From assembly GCA_947624045.1 (NCBI GenBank), contig CANQIL010000007.1, positions 1 through 48,318 of the forward strand: 48,318 bases of DNA, written 5' to 3'. The position numbers and the translations under genes are program-made. The notes beneath the pieces are model-generated. The model was not told the DNA's origin and made no database searches. It saw only the letters and a list, made by a program, of their open reading frames with translations. Source of the stretch: an uncultured Bacilli bacterium (lineage in GTDB: Bacteria > Bacillota_I > Bacilli_A > RF39 > UBA660). Every line of letters starts with the position of its first letter. The first letter of the stretch is position 1. Shown here piece after piece: positions 17,915 through 25,956 of this stretch.

Positions 17915-19123
17915 ATGAGAATTAAAGTAGGCGTAATTTTTGGTGGAGAAAGTGTTGAGCATGAGGTTAGTATTATTTCAGCAATTCAAGCTATGAATAA
18001 ATTAGACCAGGAAAAATATGAAGTAATTCCTATCTATATTACTAAAAACAGAGAATGGTATACAGGAGATATGTTAAGAGATATTGAAGTATATCAAGAT
18101 TTATCATTAATTAAAAAGTATGCTGTTAATGTTGTTTTGTATTATAAAAACGGTAGCTATGTTTTACAGAAGAAGTCCTTTTTCAAAAGTATTGTTAAGG
18201 AGTTAGACATTGCTTTTCCAATTGTTCATGGTACTAATGTTGAAGATGGTGTGTTGCAAGGATATTTACAAACAATTGGTATTCCTTATGTAGGTTCTAA
18301 TGTTTATGCATCTGTTGCGGGCCAAGATAAAACGATAATGAAAGATATTTGGAGAAGCGCGGAAATTCCAATGACACCTTATGTTTGGTTTTATGATGTT
18401 GACTATAAAAGAGATAGCGATGAAGTCTTAAAGAAGATTTCTAAATTAAAATATCCTGTAATTGTAAAACCGGCAACAACAGGGTCAAGTGTAGGTATTT
18501 CAGTTTGTGAAAATGAAGAGAAATTATTAGAGGGCATTGATGAGGCTATCAAATATGATAATAAAGTCGTAGTAGAAGAAGTAGTAAATAATTTAAAAGA
18601 AGTAAATATTGCTGTTATGGGTAATTATGAAAATCAAAAGGTAAGTGAAATAGAAGAAGTATTATCTGCTAATAAATTTTTAACTTATGAAGATAAATAT
18701 ATTGGTGATGGTAGGGGTAAAATAAAAGGCAAAATGCCCGTAAAGTCTTCTAAAGGTATGGCTTCTACTAATAGAAAGATTCCTGCTAATCTAGATAGTA
18801 AGTTACGTAAAGAGGTAGAGGAAATTGCGGTTAAAGCTTTTAAGGCTTTGGGTAGTTCGGGTAATGCTAGAATTGACTTTTTAATAGATGATAAAGCTAA
18901 AAAGGTATATATTAATGAAATTAATTCTATACCAGGAAGTCTTGCTTTCTATTTATGGGATGCTAAAGATATTAATTTTTCTCAAGTATTAGATGATATG
19001 ATTAGTATCGGAATAAAGGACTATAAAAAAAGAATAAGTAAAACTCACTCTTTTGAAACTAATATTTTAAAAGGATTTGCTTCTTTAGGTGGAGCAAAGG
19101 GAATGAAAGGAAAGTTAAGATAG
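17915..19123 (+). CDS. D-alanine--D-alanine ligase family protein
   Basis: A 402-residue ATP-grasp ligase of the Ddl/Van family. VIFGGESVEHEVS at the N-terminus, FPIVHGTNVEDGVLQG, PVIVKPATTGSSVGIS for ATP and the C-terminal INEINSIPGSLAFYLW are diagnostic. The last motif has GSLAFYL where classical Ddl has PGMT, as in several Clostridial and Van-type relatives, so the acceptor could be D-Ala or another D-residue. The C-terminal extension of about 40 residues is Gly/Lys-rich. It follows the MurF-like gene by 14 bases and ends the operon at a hairpin. Confidence 0.86.
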   Translation: MRIKVGVIFGGESVEHEVSIISAIQAMNKLDQEKYEVIPIYITKNREWYTGDMLRDIEVYQDLSLIKKYAVNVVLYYKNGSYVLQKKSFFKSIVKELDIAFPIVHGTNVEDGVLQGYLQTIGIPYVGSNVYASVAGQDKTIMKDIWRSAEIPMTPYVWFYDVDYKRDSDEVLKKISKLKYPVIVKPATTGSSVGISVCENEEKLLEGIDEAIKYDNKVVVEEVVNNLKEVNIAVMGNYENQKVSEIEEVLSANKFLTYEDKYIGDGRGKIKGKMPVKSSKGMASTNRKIPANLDSKLRKEVEEIAVKAFKALGSSGNARIDFLIDDKAKKVYINEINSIPGSLAFYLWDAKDINFSQVLDDMISIGIKDYKKRISKTHSFETNILKGFASLGGAKGMKGKLR

Positions 19124-19124
19124 C

Positions 19125-19155
19125 TTTCTTTTTTTTCTGCTATAAAAAAAAGAAA
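19125..19155 (+). terminator. terminator of the cell-wall operon
   Basis: TTTCTTTTTTTT (19125-19136) faces AAAAAAAAGAAA (19144-19155). It is made wholly of A-T and G-free pairs, so strength is uncertain. Confidence 0.45.
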
Positions 19156-19261
19156 TACCTACTTAGTGGTACTCATTAAAAAAATATCTTTGTTTAATCA
19201 TTTTAATAAAATGTATTGTACAAATACTGATAATTAGATTATATAAATAATTTAATGTTAA

Positions 19262-19335
19262 TGAAAAAGCCCTCAATCTAAGATTAAGGGCAACCTAAGT
19301 ATTCCTTTTTTATTTTATGCAAGGCATCCTTGCTA
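19262..19335 (-). ncRNA. orphan type I antitoxin-like RNA (copy A')
   Basis: A second antitoxin-type RNA without a toxin ORF. Its terminator stem is 19269-19278 with 19282-19291, followed on the minus strand by T-rich sequence. The conserved 5' hairpin is here GCAAGG-ATG-CCTTGC (19319-19333), different in sequence from the CAAG-GAAA-CTTG of other copies but still paired, which argues the hairpin is kept for function. The middle specificity block is shorter than in other copies. It may be a degenerate copy. Confidence 0.55.
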
Positions 19336-19340
19336 TATTT

Positions 19341-19369
19341 ACAATAACATAAAAATGCATAATTAGCAA
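19341..19369 (-). promoter_or_regulatory. promoter of antitoxin copy A'
   Basis: Minus-strand TTGCTA (19364-19369), 17-base spacer, TATTGT (19341-19346), the same form as the other antitoxin promoters. Confidence 0.65.
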
Positions 19370-19370
19370 G

Positions 19371-19440
19371 TACTTTTTGTATAAAAAATATTGCAAAAAA
19401 TTTTATAATAAGTAACTTAAAAACACGATTTTATCAAGCA
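19371..19440. other. remnant of a further toxin-antitoxin unit
   Basis: TACTTTTTGTATAAAA (19371 on) followed by ATTGCA matches the upstream part of the toxin promoters at 47.4 and 47.9 kb, but no toxin follows. Then 19409-19437 holds a decayed antitoxin promoter on the minus strand (TTGATA, 17 bases, TACTTA). This suggests a unit lost by internal deletion. Confidence 0.45.
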
Positions 19441-19517
19441 AGTTTTATAAATTTAATAAAAGTGATTAATTATTATTAATACGCTTTTGTAATGTTGCAA
19501 TTTTAGTACAAAAAGTA

Positions 19518-19546
19518 TTGCATAAAAAATATATATTTGATATATT
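19518..19546 (+). promoter_or_regulatory. toxin promoter, unit B
   Basis: TTGCAT (19518-19523), 17-base spacer, TATATT (19541-19546). The predicted start, A19553, opens the AGGAATA block that is complementary to the 3' part of the same unit. Confidence 0.7.
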
Positions 19547-19579
19547 TATTTTAGGAATATTTAACAGTTGTAGTGCTTA

Positions 19580-19593
19580 CCTCCAAGAGGAGG
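19580..19593 (+). promoter_or_regulatory. hairpin sequestering the toxin ribosome site, unit B
   Basis: CCTCC (19580-19584), loop AAGA, GGAGG (19589-19593): the Shine-Dalgarno of the peptide is fully paired with an anti-SD directly upstream, which should block translation of the full-length mRNA. Confidence 0.65.
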
Positions 19594-19600
19594 TGATGAG

Positions 19601-19675
19601 ATGACTAAGAAAGACTTTTTAATTTTTTCACTAATCGTTATCATCATTTTACTGATAATTTATTTATATAAATAA
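19601..19675 (+). CDS. 24-residue hydrophobic peptide, putative type I toxin (unit B)
   Basis: A 24-residue peptide: MTKKDF, then an uninterrupted Leu/Ile/Val/Phe helix, ending YLYK. Size and plan (short basic head, one membrane helix, charged end) are those of type I toxins that depolarise membranes. The ribosome site GGAGG is strong but held in a hairpin. A minus-strand RNA gene overlaps its 3' region. Related peptides at 46.86 and 47.19 kb share the KKDxLI head. I see no resemblance to Fst, TxpA/BsrG or Ldr sequences I know. Toxicity is inferred. Confidence 0.7.
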   Translation: MTKKDFLIFSLIVIIILLIIYLYK

Positions 19676-19681
19676 AGTATA

Positions 19682-19789
19682 ATGAAAAAAGGCACTCAAT
19701 CTAGTATTAAGTGCAAACTAATTAATTGGTAAGTACTCAACCTAGCAATGTTAAGTATTCCTTTTTTATTTTATGCAAGTTTCCTTGAC
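19682..19789 (-). ncRNA. type I antitoxin RNA, unit B
   Basis: A minus-strand RNA of about 108 nt. It begins near 19789 with hairpin CAAG-GAAA-CTTG (19776-19787), runs through A-rich sequence and a block (19728-19761) that repeats the toxin mRNA leader, and ends in a terminator with stem 19692-19700/19706-19714 and a T tract. It is fully complementary to the toxin mRNA 3' region, so it can pair with it and recruit RNase III. Confidence 0.68.
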
Positions 19790-19795
19790 AAATAC

Positions 19796-19824
19796 ATAAT
19801 AACATAAAAACGTACTTTTAGCAA
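19796..19824 (-). promoter_or_regulatory. antitoxin promoter, unit B
   Basis: Minus-strand TTGCTA (19819-19824), 17 bases, TATTAT (19796-19801). The -10 is better than that of the toxin, in keeping with an abundant antitoxin RNA. Confidence 0.72.
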
Positions 19825-19866
19825 GTATATTAAAATATTCAAATATTCGTTTAGTTTCAAATGTTC

Positions 19867-20146
19867 CTATACTATATTTTCACCTTTAGAATATATTCCT
19901 ATGACGTTTGCCCTTTCAATCCATCTTTTAGGACTTAAAGTGAATGATGAATATCTAACTTCATTATTTTTAATTTCACGAAATTCCGTGAAATTAAAAT
20001 TTTCATTATTCAATTGTTCCCATAATCAATCCTATATAGTCAAACGTTCCTTTCAATGTATTATAACATTAGCAGGATTTTCAGGATTGGAATATTTTGC
20101 TAAGTCAGTTAATGATAATAGTCATTATCACCAATTCTTAAAATGC
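19867..20146 (-). pseudogene. KilA-N domain gene remnant
   Basis: Reading the minus strand from about 20146 gives, across a frameshift and in-frame stops, SLTDLAKYSNPENPANVIIH (about 20112-20053), then LWEQLNN, NFTEFREIKNNEV and FTLSPKRWIERANVIGIYSK, ending at a TAG at 19867-19869. These are the landmarks of the KilA-N DNA-binding domain of phages and mobile elements. At least three stops lie between VIIH and LWEQ, and the normal C-terminal half (AHKDIAFEFASW region) is missing. The 92-codon ORF on the opposite strand here is a shadow. It marks past mobile DNA next to tRNA-Lys. Confidence 0.75.
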
Positions 20147-20184
20147 CTTACTAAAATCGTTTTATCAATAAATTATTGAATATT

Positions 20185-20228
20185 AAAACTCGAACTAATC
20201 AAATAATTTAAAAAGTCCGAGTTTTTTA
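20185..20228 (-). terminator. terminator after tRNA-Lys
   Basis: ACTCGAACT (20188-20196) with AGTCCGAGT (20214-20222), one mismatch; T runs on both outer sides, so it can act for the minus-strand tRNA. Confidence 0.55.
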
Positions 20229-20234
20229 TCAATA

Positions 20235-20310
20235 TGGTGGGCTGTTAGGGATTCGAACCCTAGACCCACTGATTAAGAGTCAGTTGCTCTACCAACTGAG
20301 CTAACAGCCC
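20235..20310 (-). tRNA. tRNA-Lys (anticodon CTT)
   Basis: A full cloverleaf of 76 nt with encoded CCA. The acceptor GGGCTGT pairs with ACAGCCC; the anticodon loop CTCTTAA gives CTT. It reads toward the pseudogene, away from the tRNA array. Confidence 0.95.
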
Positions 20311-20340
20311 ATTGAACCTCTTTTTCAAAAGTTCTCTTGT

Positions 20341-20369
20341 AGTATAACATTATTTAATCACTTAAACAA
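20341..20369 (-). promoter_or_regulatory. promoter of tRNA-Lys
   Basis: Minus-strand TTGTTT (20364-20369), 17 bases, TATACT (20341-20346). Confidence 0.6.
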
Positions 20370-20463
20370 GTATATTTTTGAAATTTGTTGAAAAAAGTAT
20401 TGACTTATATATAAATTATATAGTATTCTAGTATTGCAACTTGAGAAAAAAATTAATTTTTGC

Positions 20464-20492
20464 TTGCAAATGTGAATAAAATATAGTAAAAT
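20464..20492 (+). promoter_or_regulatory. promoter of the tRNA-Ile/Asn/Glu array
   Basis: TTGCAA (20464-20469), 17 bases, TAAAAT (20487-20492), 20 bases upstream of tRNA-Ile. Confidence 0.6.
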
Positions 20493-20511
20493 AAAAAAGT
20501 CAGTTGTTAAT

Positions 20512-20588
<77 letters not shown>

Positions 20589-20594
20589 TTAAAT

Positions 20595-20671
20595 GCCTCA
20601 ATAGCTCAGCTGGTTAGAGCACTTGACTGTTAATCAAGGGGTCCTAGGTTCAAGTCCTAGTTGGGGCGCCA
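20595..20671 (+). tRNA. tRNA-Asn (anticodon GTT)
   Basis: 77 nt including CCA; acceptor GCCTCAA/TTGGGGC with one G-T pair, anticodon loop CTGTTAA. Six bases after tRNA-Ile. Confidence 0.95.
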
Positions 20672-20674
20672 TAT

Positions 20675-20751
20675 GGCGAGTTGGTGAAGCGGCTTAACAC
20701 ACTGCCCTTTCACGGCAGCATTCACGGATTCGAATTCCGTACTCGTCACCA
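20675..20751 (+). tRNA. tRNA-Glu (anticodon TTC)
   Basis: 77 nt including CCA; acceptor GGCGAGT/ACTCGTC, anticodon loop CTTTCAC. Three bases after tRNA-Asn. Confidence 0.93.
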
Positions 20752-20770
20752 ATAAGTAAAACGTACCGTT

Positions 20771-20799
20771 ACCGTTTCTGTGTTGACGGTTTTTATTTT
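20771..20799 (+). terminator. terminator of the tRNA array
   Basis: ACCGT (20771-20775) pairs with ACGGT (20786-20790), then TTTTATTTT. Confidence 0.65.
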
Positions 20800-20840
20800 G
20801 TAAAAATCTAACATAGGGCAGTGTACCAATTTATTTTGAC

Positions 20841-20881
20841 ATAATATCATTATTGACTAGTTTGCTTTAAAATGATATTAT
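20841..20881 (+). promoter_or_regulatory. essC promoter framed by a perfect inverted repeat
   Basis: TTGACT (20853-20858), 17 bases, TATTAT (20876-20881). ATAATATCAT (20841-20850) and ATGATATTAT (20872-20881) are exact reverse complements 21 bases apart; the right arm covers the -10 box. This could be an operator for an unlinked regulator of the secretion island. The promoter is well supported; control through the repeat is inferred. Confidence 0.7.
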
Positions 20882-20922
20882 AATTTAAAAGACTAAAGAT
20901 GAATTTGTGGGGCAGTGATACT

Positions 20923-23900
20923 ATGAAAATATATTTATTTTTACAAGATAGAATATTAACATTTTCAATTCCTTTGAAAGTATCAGGAAGCTTTAGCTTT
21001 GATGAAAATCCTAAAGAAGAAGCAAAATTAATTAATATAGAAGCTGTTAATAATGAATGGACAATTTATTCTACTTTGGATGTTAATATTATATATAACG
21101 ATTCTTTTGTTAGTAGAGTCCCATTAAAAGAAAATACATATTATTGGTTAAGAAAAAAGAATGCTACTTATTTAATTTATGCTGTGGCACTTTTTGATGA
21201 TACTTTTTCTTCTTTTTCATATAGTAATAAAACAGAACTTTTAATAGGTAATAGTTCTCACTGTAATCTTAATTTTTTACCTAGTTTTTTTAAAGTACAA
21301 CAATTAGCTAAAATATATGTTATGGATAATGAATTTTATCTAAGTAGTGATTCAGTACCTATTTATGTTAATAATAAAGTATTACCAAAGCAGACAAATC
21401 TTTTAAAAAATGGTGATCAAATAAATATTTATGGATTAAGAATAATTTTGTTAAATAATATTATTCTTATTAATAATCCTAATTCTTCTGTAAAAATTAA
21501 TCTTGCTTCTACGGGATTAAGTCCTTTAAAAATTCCAATTAATGAGAGTGAAAAAGATTTAGAAGTTCAAGAAAAAGATTTATATACAAAGGATGATTAT
21601 TTTTTTAAATCACCAAGAGTAAGAAGACAAATAAAGGAAAAAGAAATTAATTTGAGTCCACCACCACAAAGTAGGGATGAACAAAAACTTCCTATGATAC
21701 TTACAGTTGGTCCAATGTTTACAATGGGAATAATCTCAGGTGTAATGCTAGTAAATAATATTACTAAACTTGTATCAGGTGAAGCAGACTTGGAAAAAAT
21801 GTGGCCACAATTAGTTACTTCTTGTGCTATGTTAATTTCGATGATGCTATGGCCAACTTTAACTAAAATATTTAATAAAAAAATAAAAAAACAAAGAGAT
21901 AAAGAATTAATTGAAAAGTATAGTGATTATCTCAAAACGAAAAAAGATGAATTAATGCAAGAGGGCACTCTACAAAAAGAAATTTTAACAGAAAACTTAA
22001 AAACAATTGATGAATGTTTACAAATTATTGGCTCTGGTAAAATGAATTTTTGGGATAAAAGAATAGATCAAAATGATTTTTTAGATGTTAGACTTGGTGT
22101 GGGTAATGAACTACTTAAGGTGCAAATTAATTATCCAGAGCAAGGATTTAGTGTGGAAGAAGATGCTTTACGAAAAAAAGCTGATGAAATGGTAGAAAAA
22201 TTTAAGTATATTTATAATGTACCAATTGGATATTCATTATATAATGAAAAAATAACTGCCATTATGGGAGATAAAGTAAGATGTCATGGACTAATTGACA
22301 ATATTATCTTACAATTAATTTCATTTTATACATATGATGATATAAAAATAGTAGTATTTACTAATGATACAAATAAAGAACATTGGGATTATATAAAATA
22401 TTTGAATCATTCTTTTTCAAATGATAAAAGCATAAGATTTTTTTCTACTAATATAGAAAGTGCCAAAAACATAAATGATTATTTAAATGTTGAAATTCAA
22501 AGAAGAATACAATTATTACAAGAGAATGGTTCTAAATTATTTAAGCCTTACTATATAATAATAAGTGATGATTATTCACAAATAAAAAGATTATCAGTTA
22601 TAAAGGCTTTAACAGAAATAGATGCTAATTTAGGTTTTAGTTTTGTAATATTAGAAAATAGAATGGGTAAATTGCCTAGTAAATGTAATAATTTTATAAG
22701 TCTTGCTGATGATGTATCAGTTATATTAAAAAATTCTTTTGAACAGCAAAAACAAATACCTTTTCATGATGAAATTAAGTACAATGTAGATATGATGCAA
22801 ATTGTTAGAAAGCTTTCTAATATTCCTGTAGAATTTGAAGAAGGAAATATTGGTCTGCCAGAATCTATTACTTTTTTAGAAATGGAAAGAGTCGGAAAAG
22901 TGGAACAGTTAAATATTTTAAATCGCTGGGAAACAAATGATTCTACACAAAGTTTAAAAGCAGAAATTGGTGTAGATGAAGAAGGAAGTTTAATGTATCT
23001 TGATTTACATGAAAAGTATCATGGTCCTCATGGATTGATAGCTGGTATGACTGGTTCAGGTAAATCAGAGTTTATAATTACTTATATTTTATCAATGGCT
23101 ATAAATTATAGTCCTGATGATGTTGCCTTTATACTTATTGATTATAAAGGTGGTGGCTTAGCTTTTGCTTTTGAAAATAAAGCAACTGGAGTTTCTCTAC
23201 CTCATCTTGCAGGTACTATAACAAATTTAGATAAAGCTGAAATGGATAGGACATTAGTGAGTATTGATAGTGAAATAAAAAGAAGACAGAAAATATTTAA
23301 TGAAGCAAGAGATTTACTTGGAGAAAGTACAATAGATATTTATAAATATCAAAAATTTTTCAAAGAAGGAAAATTAAAAGAGGCTATTCCTCATTTATTT
23401 ATAATATGTGATGAATTTGCTGAATTAAAGAGTCAACAACCTGATTTTATGGATAATTTGATTAGTGTTGCCCGTATTGGACGTTCTTTAGGAGTTCATC
23501 TTATTTTAGCAACACAAAAACCAAGTGGTGTAGTTAATGACCAAATCTGGTCTAATACAAAATTTAGAGTATGTTTAAAAGTTCAAGATGCCTCTGATAG
23601 TAAAGAAATGCTTAAAAGACCAGAAGCAGCTAGTTTAAAACAAACAGGTAGGTTTTATCTTCAAGTTGGTTATGATGAATATTTTGCTTTAGGTCAATCG
23701 GCTTGGTGTGGAGCAAAGTATTATCCATCAGAAAAAATTGTTAAGAAAATTGATAAAAGTGTTAATTTTATAAATGATTCAGGTAATTTTATTAAAAGTA
23801 TTCAAGCAGGTAATAATATAAAAATTGAAGCTCAAGGAGAGCAATTATCAGCTATTATGAACAATATTATAGAAATATCAAATATGACTAATAAAAGAGT

Positions 23901-25509
23901 AAAAAGACTATGGTTAAATGATATAGACTCTATAATTCTTGTTGATAATTTAAAAATAAAATACAATGTAAGCAAAAAAAATTACGATGTATGTGCAATT
24001 ATTGGTGAATATGATGCTCCAGAAAAACAAGAACAAGGTTTACTTTTATATTCATTGGCAAAAGATGGTAATACGGCTATTTTTGGTACTGATGAGGTTG
24101 AAAGAGAAAAATTAATTAATACAATTATCTATTCAATATGTACAAATTATGTAGCAAGAGAAGTTAATATTTATATATTAGATTATGGTTCTGAGTCTAC
24201 TAGAATGTTTAGTAAATTCCCACAAATTGGTGGTATTGTTTTTGCTAATGAAGATGAAGAGATGAAAAATCTATTTAAATTAATTAATGAAGAGATAAAA
24301 ACACGTAAAAAATTATTGATTGATTATGGTGGGTCAATAGAAAACTATAATAGCAAAAATACTACTAAGCTTCCACAAATACTTTTGATAATTAATAACT
24401 ATGATGGTTTATTAGAAGAATATAATACTATTTATGAGGATATAGCAACGATTGCTAGAGAATGTGAAAGATATGGTATTTATTTAGTGATAAGTTGTGG
24501 CTTACCTTCAATTTTGGGTAGAAAAACTAGTCAGTGCTTTTCAAATAGATATGCGCTTCATTTACCAGACTCAAGTGATTATTTTACGGCATTTGGTGAA
24601 AGATGCAGAACAAAGCCACGTAATTCTATAGGAAGAGGTATTGTAAAAAATGGTGGAATTCATGAGTTTCAGACGGCTTCTATTTTAAGTGAAGATACAG
24701 ATATTAATGATTATTTGAATGATGTAGTGCAAAAAATTAAGGCTGTTGATTCTAGTAAGGCACCAAAAATACCAACATTGCCTGAAAAAGTAACATTTGA
24801 TTTGTTGGAAACAGAAAATATAGAAATTGATAAGGTACCTATAGGTATTTCTAAAAATACATTAAAGCTAGTAAAATATGATTTTTCATATTTTGCCGCA
24901 ACTAATATTGCTTCTAATAGATTAGCAAATATTAATTCTTTTATGGATTCATTAATTGAAGTTTTGTTAAGAATTAAGAATTCTATAGTTTACTTTATAG
25001 ACCCAATGCAAACATTACCTCAAGCAGCAAATAAAGTGATAAATAATAATAAAATTAGCTATTTGACTAAGAATCTTGATACAGTTTTTGAAAAATTAAC
25101 AGATATACAGAAAAATGAAAAGTATAGTAATTATCACTTGATTTATGTACTTTATGGTCTAGAAAAAGTTAAGGCTAAATCAGATGTTAAAAAGTTAGAG
25201 GAATTGTTTAACGCGGTAAAATCTAGTGAAAATGGTAAATTAATATTATGTGATAGTGCTAAAGGATTTAAATCATTAGAATATGATACTTGGTATACAA
25301 AAATAAAAAATAATACTGATGGAATATGGATAGGAAAAGGTTTTGGAGAACAGCAAGTATTAAGAATAGGTAGAGTATCAAAAGAAATGAATTTAGTATA
25401 TCCTAATAACTATGGATTCTGTGTTAAGGAAAGTAGTGCTGAATTAATGAAAGTGTTAGAATTTAATGAGTTATTAAAAAATAAAGAGGATGATGATGAT
25501 GGAGAATAA
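20923..25509 (+). CDS. essC: EssC, type VIIb secretion FtsK/SpoIIIE ATPase
   Basis: The 1528-residue motor of a Firmicute type VII secretion system, which binds WXG100/LXG substrates and drives export. N-terminal forkhead-associated-like region about 1-200; two membrane helices near 256-280 and 290-312; then ATPase modules. The first has intact Walker A GMTGSGKSEF (about 708) and Walker B HLFIICDEFAEL (about 826). The second (about 1050, FGTDEVEREKL) and third (about 1320) have degenerate P-loops, a pattern known for EssC. Length is typical (about 1480). The ATG at 20923 follows GTGGGG; an ATG at 20899 lacks a ribosome site. It overlaps the EsaB-like gene. Confidence 0.93.
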   Translation: MKIYLFLQDRILTFSIPLKVSGSFSFDENPKEEAKLINIEAVNNEWTIYSTLDVNIIYNDSFVSRVPLKENTYYWLRKKNATYLIYAVALFDDTFSSFSYSNKTELLIGNSSHCNLNFLPSFFKVQQLAKIYVMDNEFYLSSDSVPIYVNNKVLPKQTNLLKNGDQINIYGLRIILLNNIILINNPNSSVKINLASTGLSPLKIPINESEKDLEVQEKDLYTKDDYFFKSPRVRRQIKEKEINLSPPPQSRDEQKLPMILTVGPMFTMGIISGVMLVNNITKLVSGEADLEKMWPQLVTSCAMLISMMLWPTLTKIFNKKIKKQRDKELIEKYSDYLKTKKDELMQEGTLQKEILTENLKTIDECLQIIGSGKMNFWDKRIDQNDFLDVRLGVGNELLKVQINYPEQGFSVEEDALRKKADEMVEKFKYIYNVPIGYSLYNEKITAIMGDKVRCHGLIDNIILQLISFYTYDDIKIVVFTNDTNKEHWDYIKYLNHSFSNDKSIRFFSTNIESAKNINDYLNVEIQRRIQLLQENGSKLFKPYYIIISDDYSQIKRLSVIKALTEIDANLGFSFVILENRMGKLPSKCNNFISLADDVSVILKNSFEQQKQIPFHDEIKYNVDMMQIVRKLSNIPVEFEEGNIGLPESITFLEMERVGKVEQLNILNRWETNDSTQSLKAEIGVDEEGSLMYLDLHEKYHGPHGLIAGMTGSGKSEFIITYILSMAINYSPDDVAFILIDYKGGGLAFAFENKATGVSLPHLAGTITNLDKAEMDRTLVSIDSEIKRRQKIFNEARDLLGESTIDIYKYQKFFKEGKLKEAIPHLFIICDEFAELKSQQPDFMDNLISVARIGRSLGVHLILATQKPSGVVNDQIWSNTKFRVCLKVQDASDSKEMLKRPEAASLKQTGRFYLQVGYDEYFALGQSAWCGAKYYPSEKIVKKIDKSVNFINDSGNFIKSIQAGNNIKIEAQGEQLSAIMNNIIEISNMTNKRVKRLWLNDIDSIILVDNLKIKYNVSKKNYDVCAIIGEYDAPEKQEQGLLLYSLAKDGNTAIFGTDEVEREKLINTIIYSICTNYVAREVNIYILDYGSESTRMFSKFPQIGGIVFANEDEEMKNLFKLINEEIKTRKKLLIDYGGSIENYNSKNTTKLPQILLIINNYDGLLEEYNTIYEDIATIARECERYGIYLVISCGLPSILGRKTSQCFSNRYALHLPDSSDYFTAFGERCRTKPRNSIGRGIVKNGGIHEFQTASILSEDTDINDYLNDVVQKIKAVDSSKAPKIPTLPEKVTFDLLETENIEIDKVPIGISKNTLKLVKYDFSYFAATNIASNRLANINSFMDSLIEVLLRIKNSIVYFIDPMQTLPQAANKVINNNKISYLTKNLDTVFEKLTDIQKNEKYSNYHLIYVLYGLEKVKAKSDVKKLEELFNAVKSSENGKLILCDSAKGFKSLEYDTWYTKIKNNTDGIWIGKGFGEQQVLRIGRVSKEMNLVYPNNYGFCVKESSAELMKVLEFNELLKNKEDDDDGE

Positions 25510-25765
25510 GGTTTTAATAAAATTATTTGTTCCTGAGTTGGATAGCACTTTTGATGTTTTTGTACCAGTTAATGAATTGGTATGGAAAATAAAAAAACTT
25601 ATTATTAAATCTGTTAGTGATTTATCTTTTGGTGCACTTGAAAAAAATAAAAATTATGTTTTGATGAATAAGATAAATGGTAAAGTGTATGATAATAACT
25701 CTATTGTGATTGATACAGATATAAGAAATTCAACTGAGTTAATACTTTTATCAGTAGATGCATAA
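25499..25765 (+). CDS. EsaB/YukD-like ubiquitin-fold protein
   Basis: About 88 residues with the YukD/EsaB layout: strand KVLIKLFVPELD, a turn, strand TFDVFVPVNELVWKIKKLI with the helix, and an ILLSVDA end strand. EsaB is a small cytoplasmic partner of the EssC-type machine. The start is ambiguous because four ATG codons run in frame from 25490; AGAGG at 25485-25489 favours 25496 or 25499. The gene overlaps the last codons of essC, so the two are coupled. A terminator follows it. Confidence 0.82.
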   Translation: MENKVLIKLFVPELDSTFDVFVPVNELVWKIKKLIIKSVSDLSFGALEKNKNYVLMNKINGKVYDNNSIVIDTDIRNSTELILLSVDA

Positions 25766-25777
25766 TTTTATAAAAAG

Positions 25778-25816
25778 AAGTTGTTTAGAAGTTAATTTTT
25801 TAAAACAACTTTTTTG
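25778..25816 (+). terminator. terminator of essC-esaB
   Basis: AAGTTGTTT (25778-25786) pairs with AAACAACTT (25803-25811), then TTTTTG. Confidence 0.75.
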
Positions 25817-25877
25817 TTCTTAGAAATTTTTTAAAATTTTTTTGATGTAAAAATGTGTCAATAGTTTCAAAAAAACT

Positions 25878-25905
25878 TTGCATGTGTGTATATATATAGT
25901 AAAAT
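25878..25905 (+). promoter_or_regulatory. promoter of the toxin cluster
   Basis: TTGCAT (25878-25883), 16 bases, TAAAAT (25900-25905), upstream of the WXG-like gene at 25957. Confidence 0.55.
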
Positions 25906-25956
25906 AATATTAAGTAAACGATAAAGTTTACAAAATATGTAAGGAGGTGTAAAATT

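Noticed and set aside
19901-20179. 92-codon plus-strand ORF between unit B and tRNA-Lys
   Set aside because: No ribosome site, odd composition, and the minus strand reads as a broken KilA-N domain, so this ORF is a shadow.
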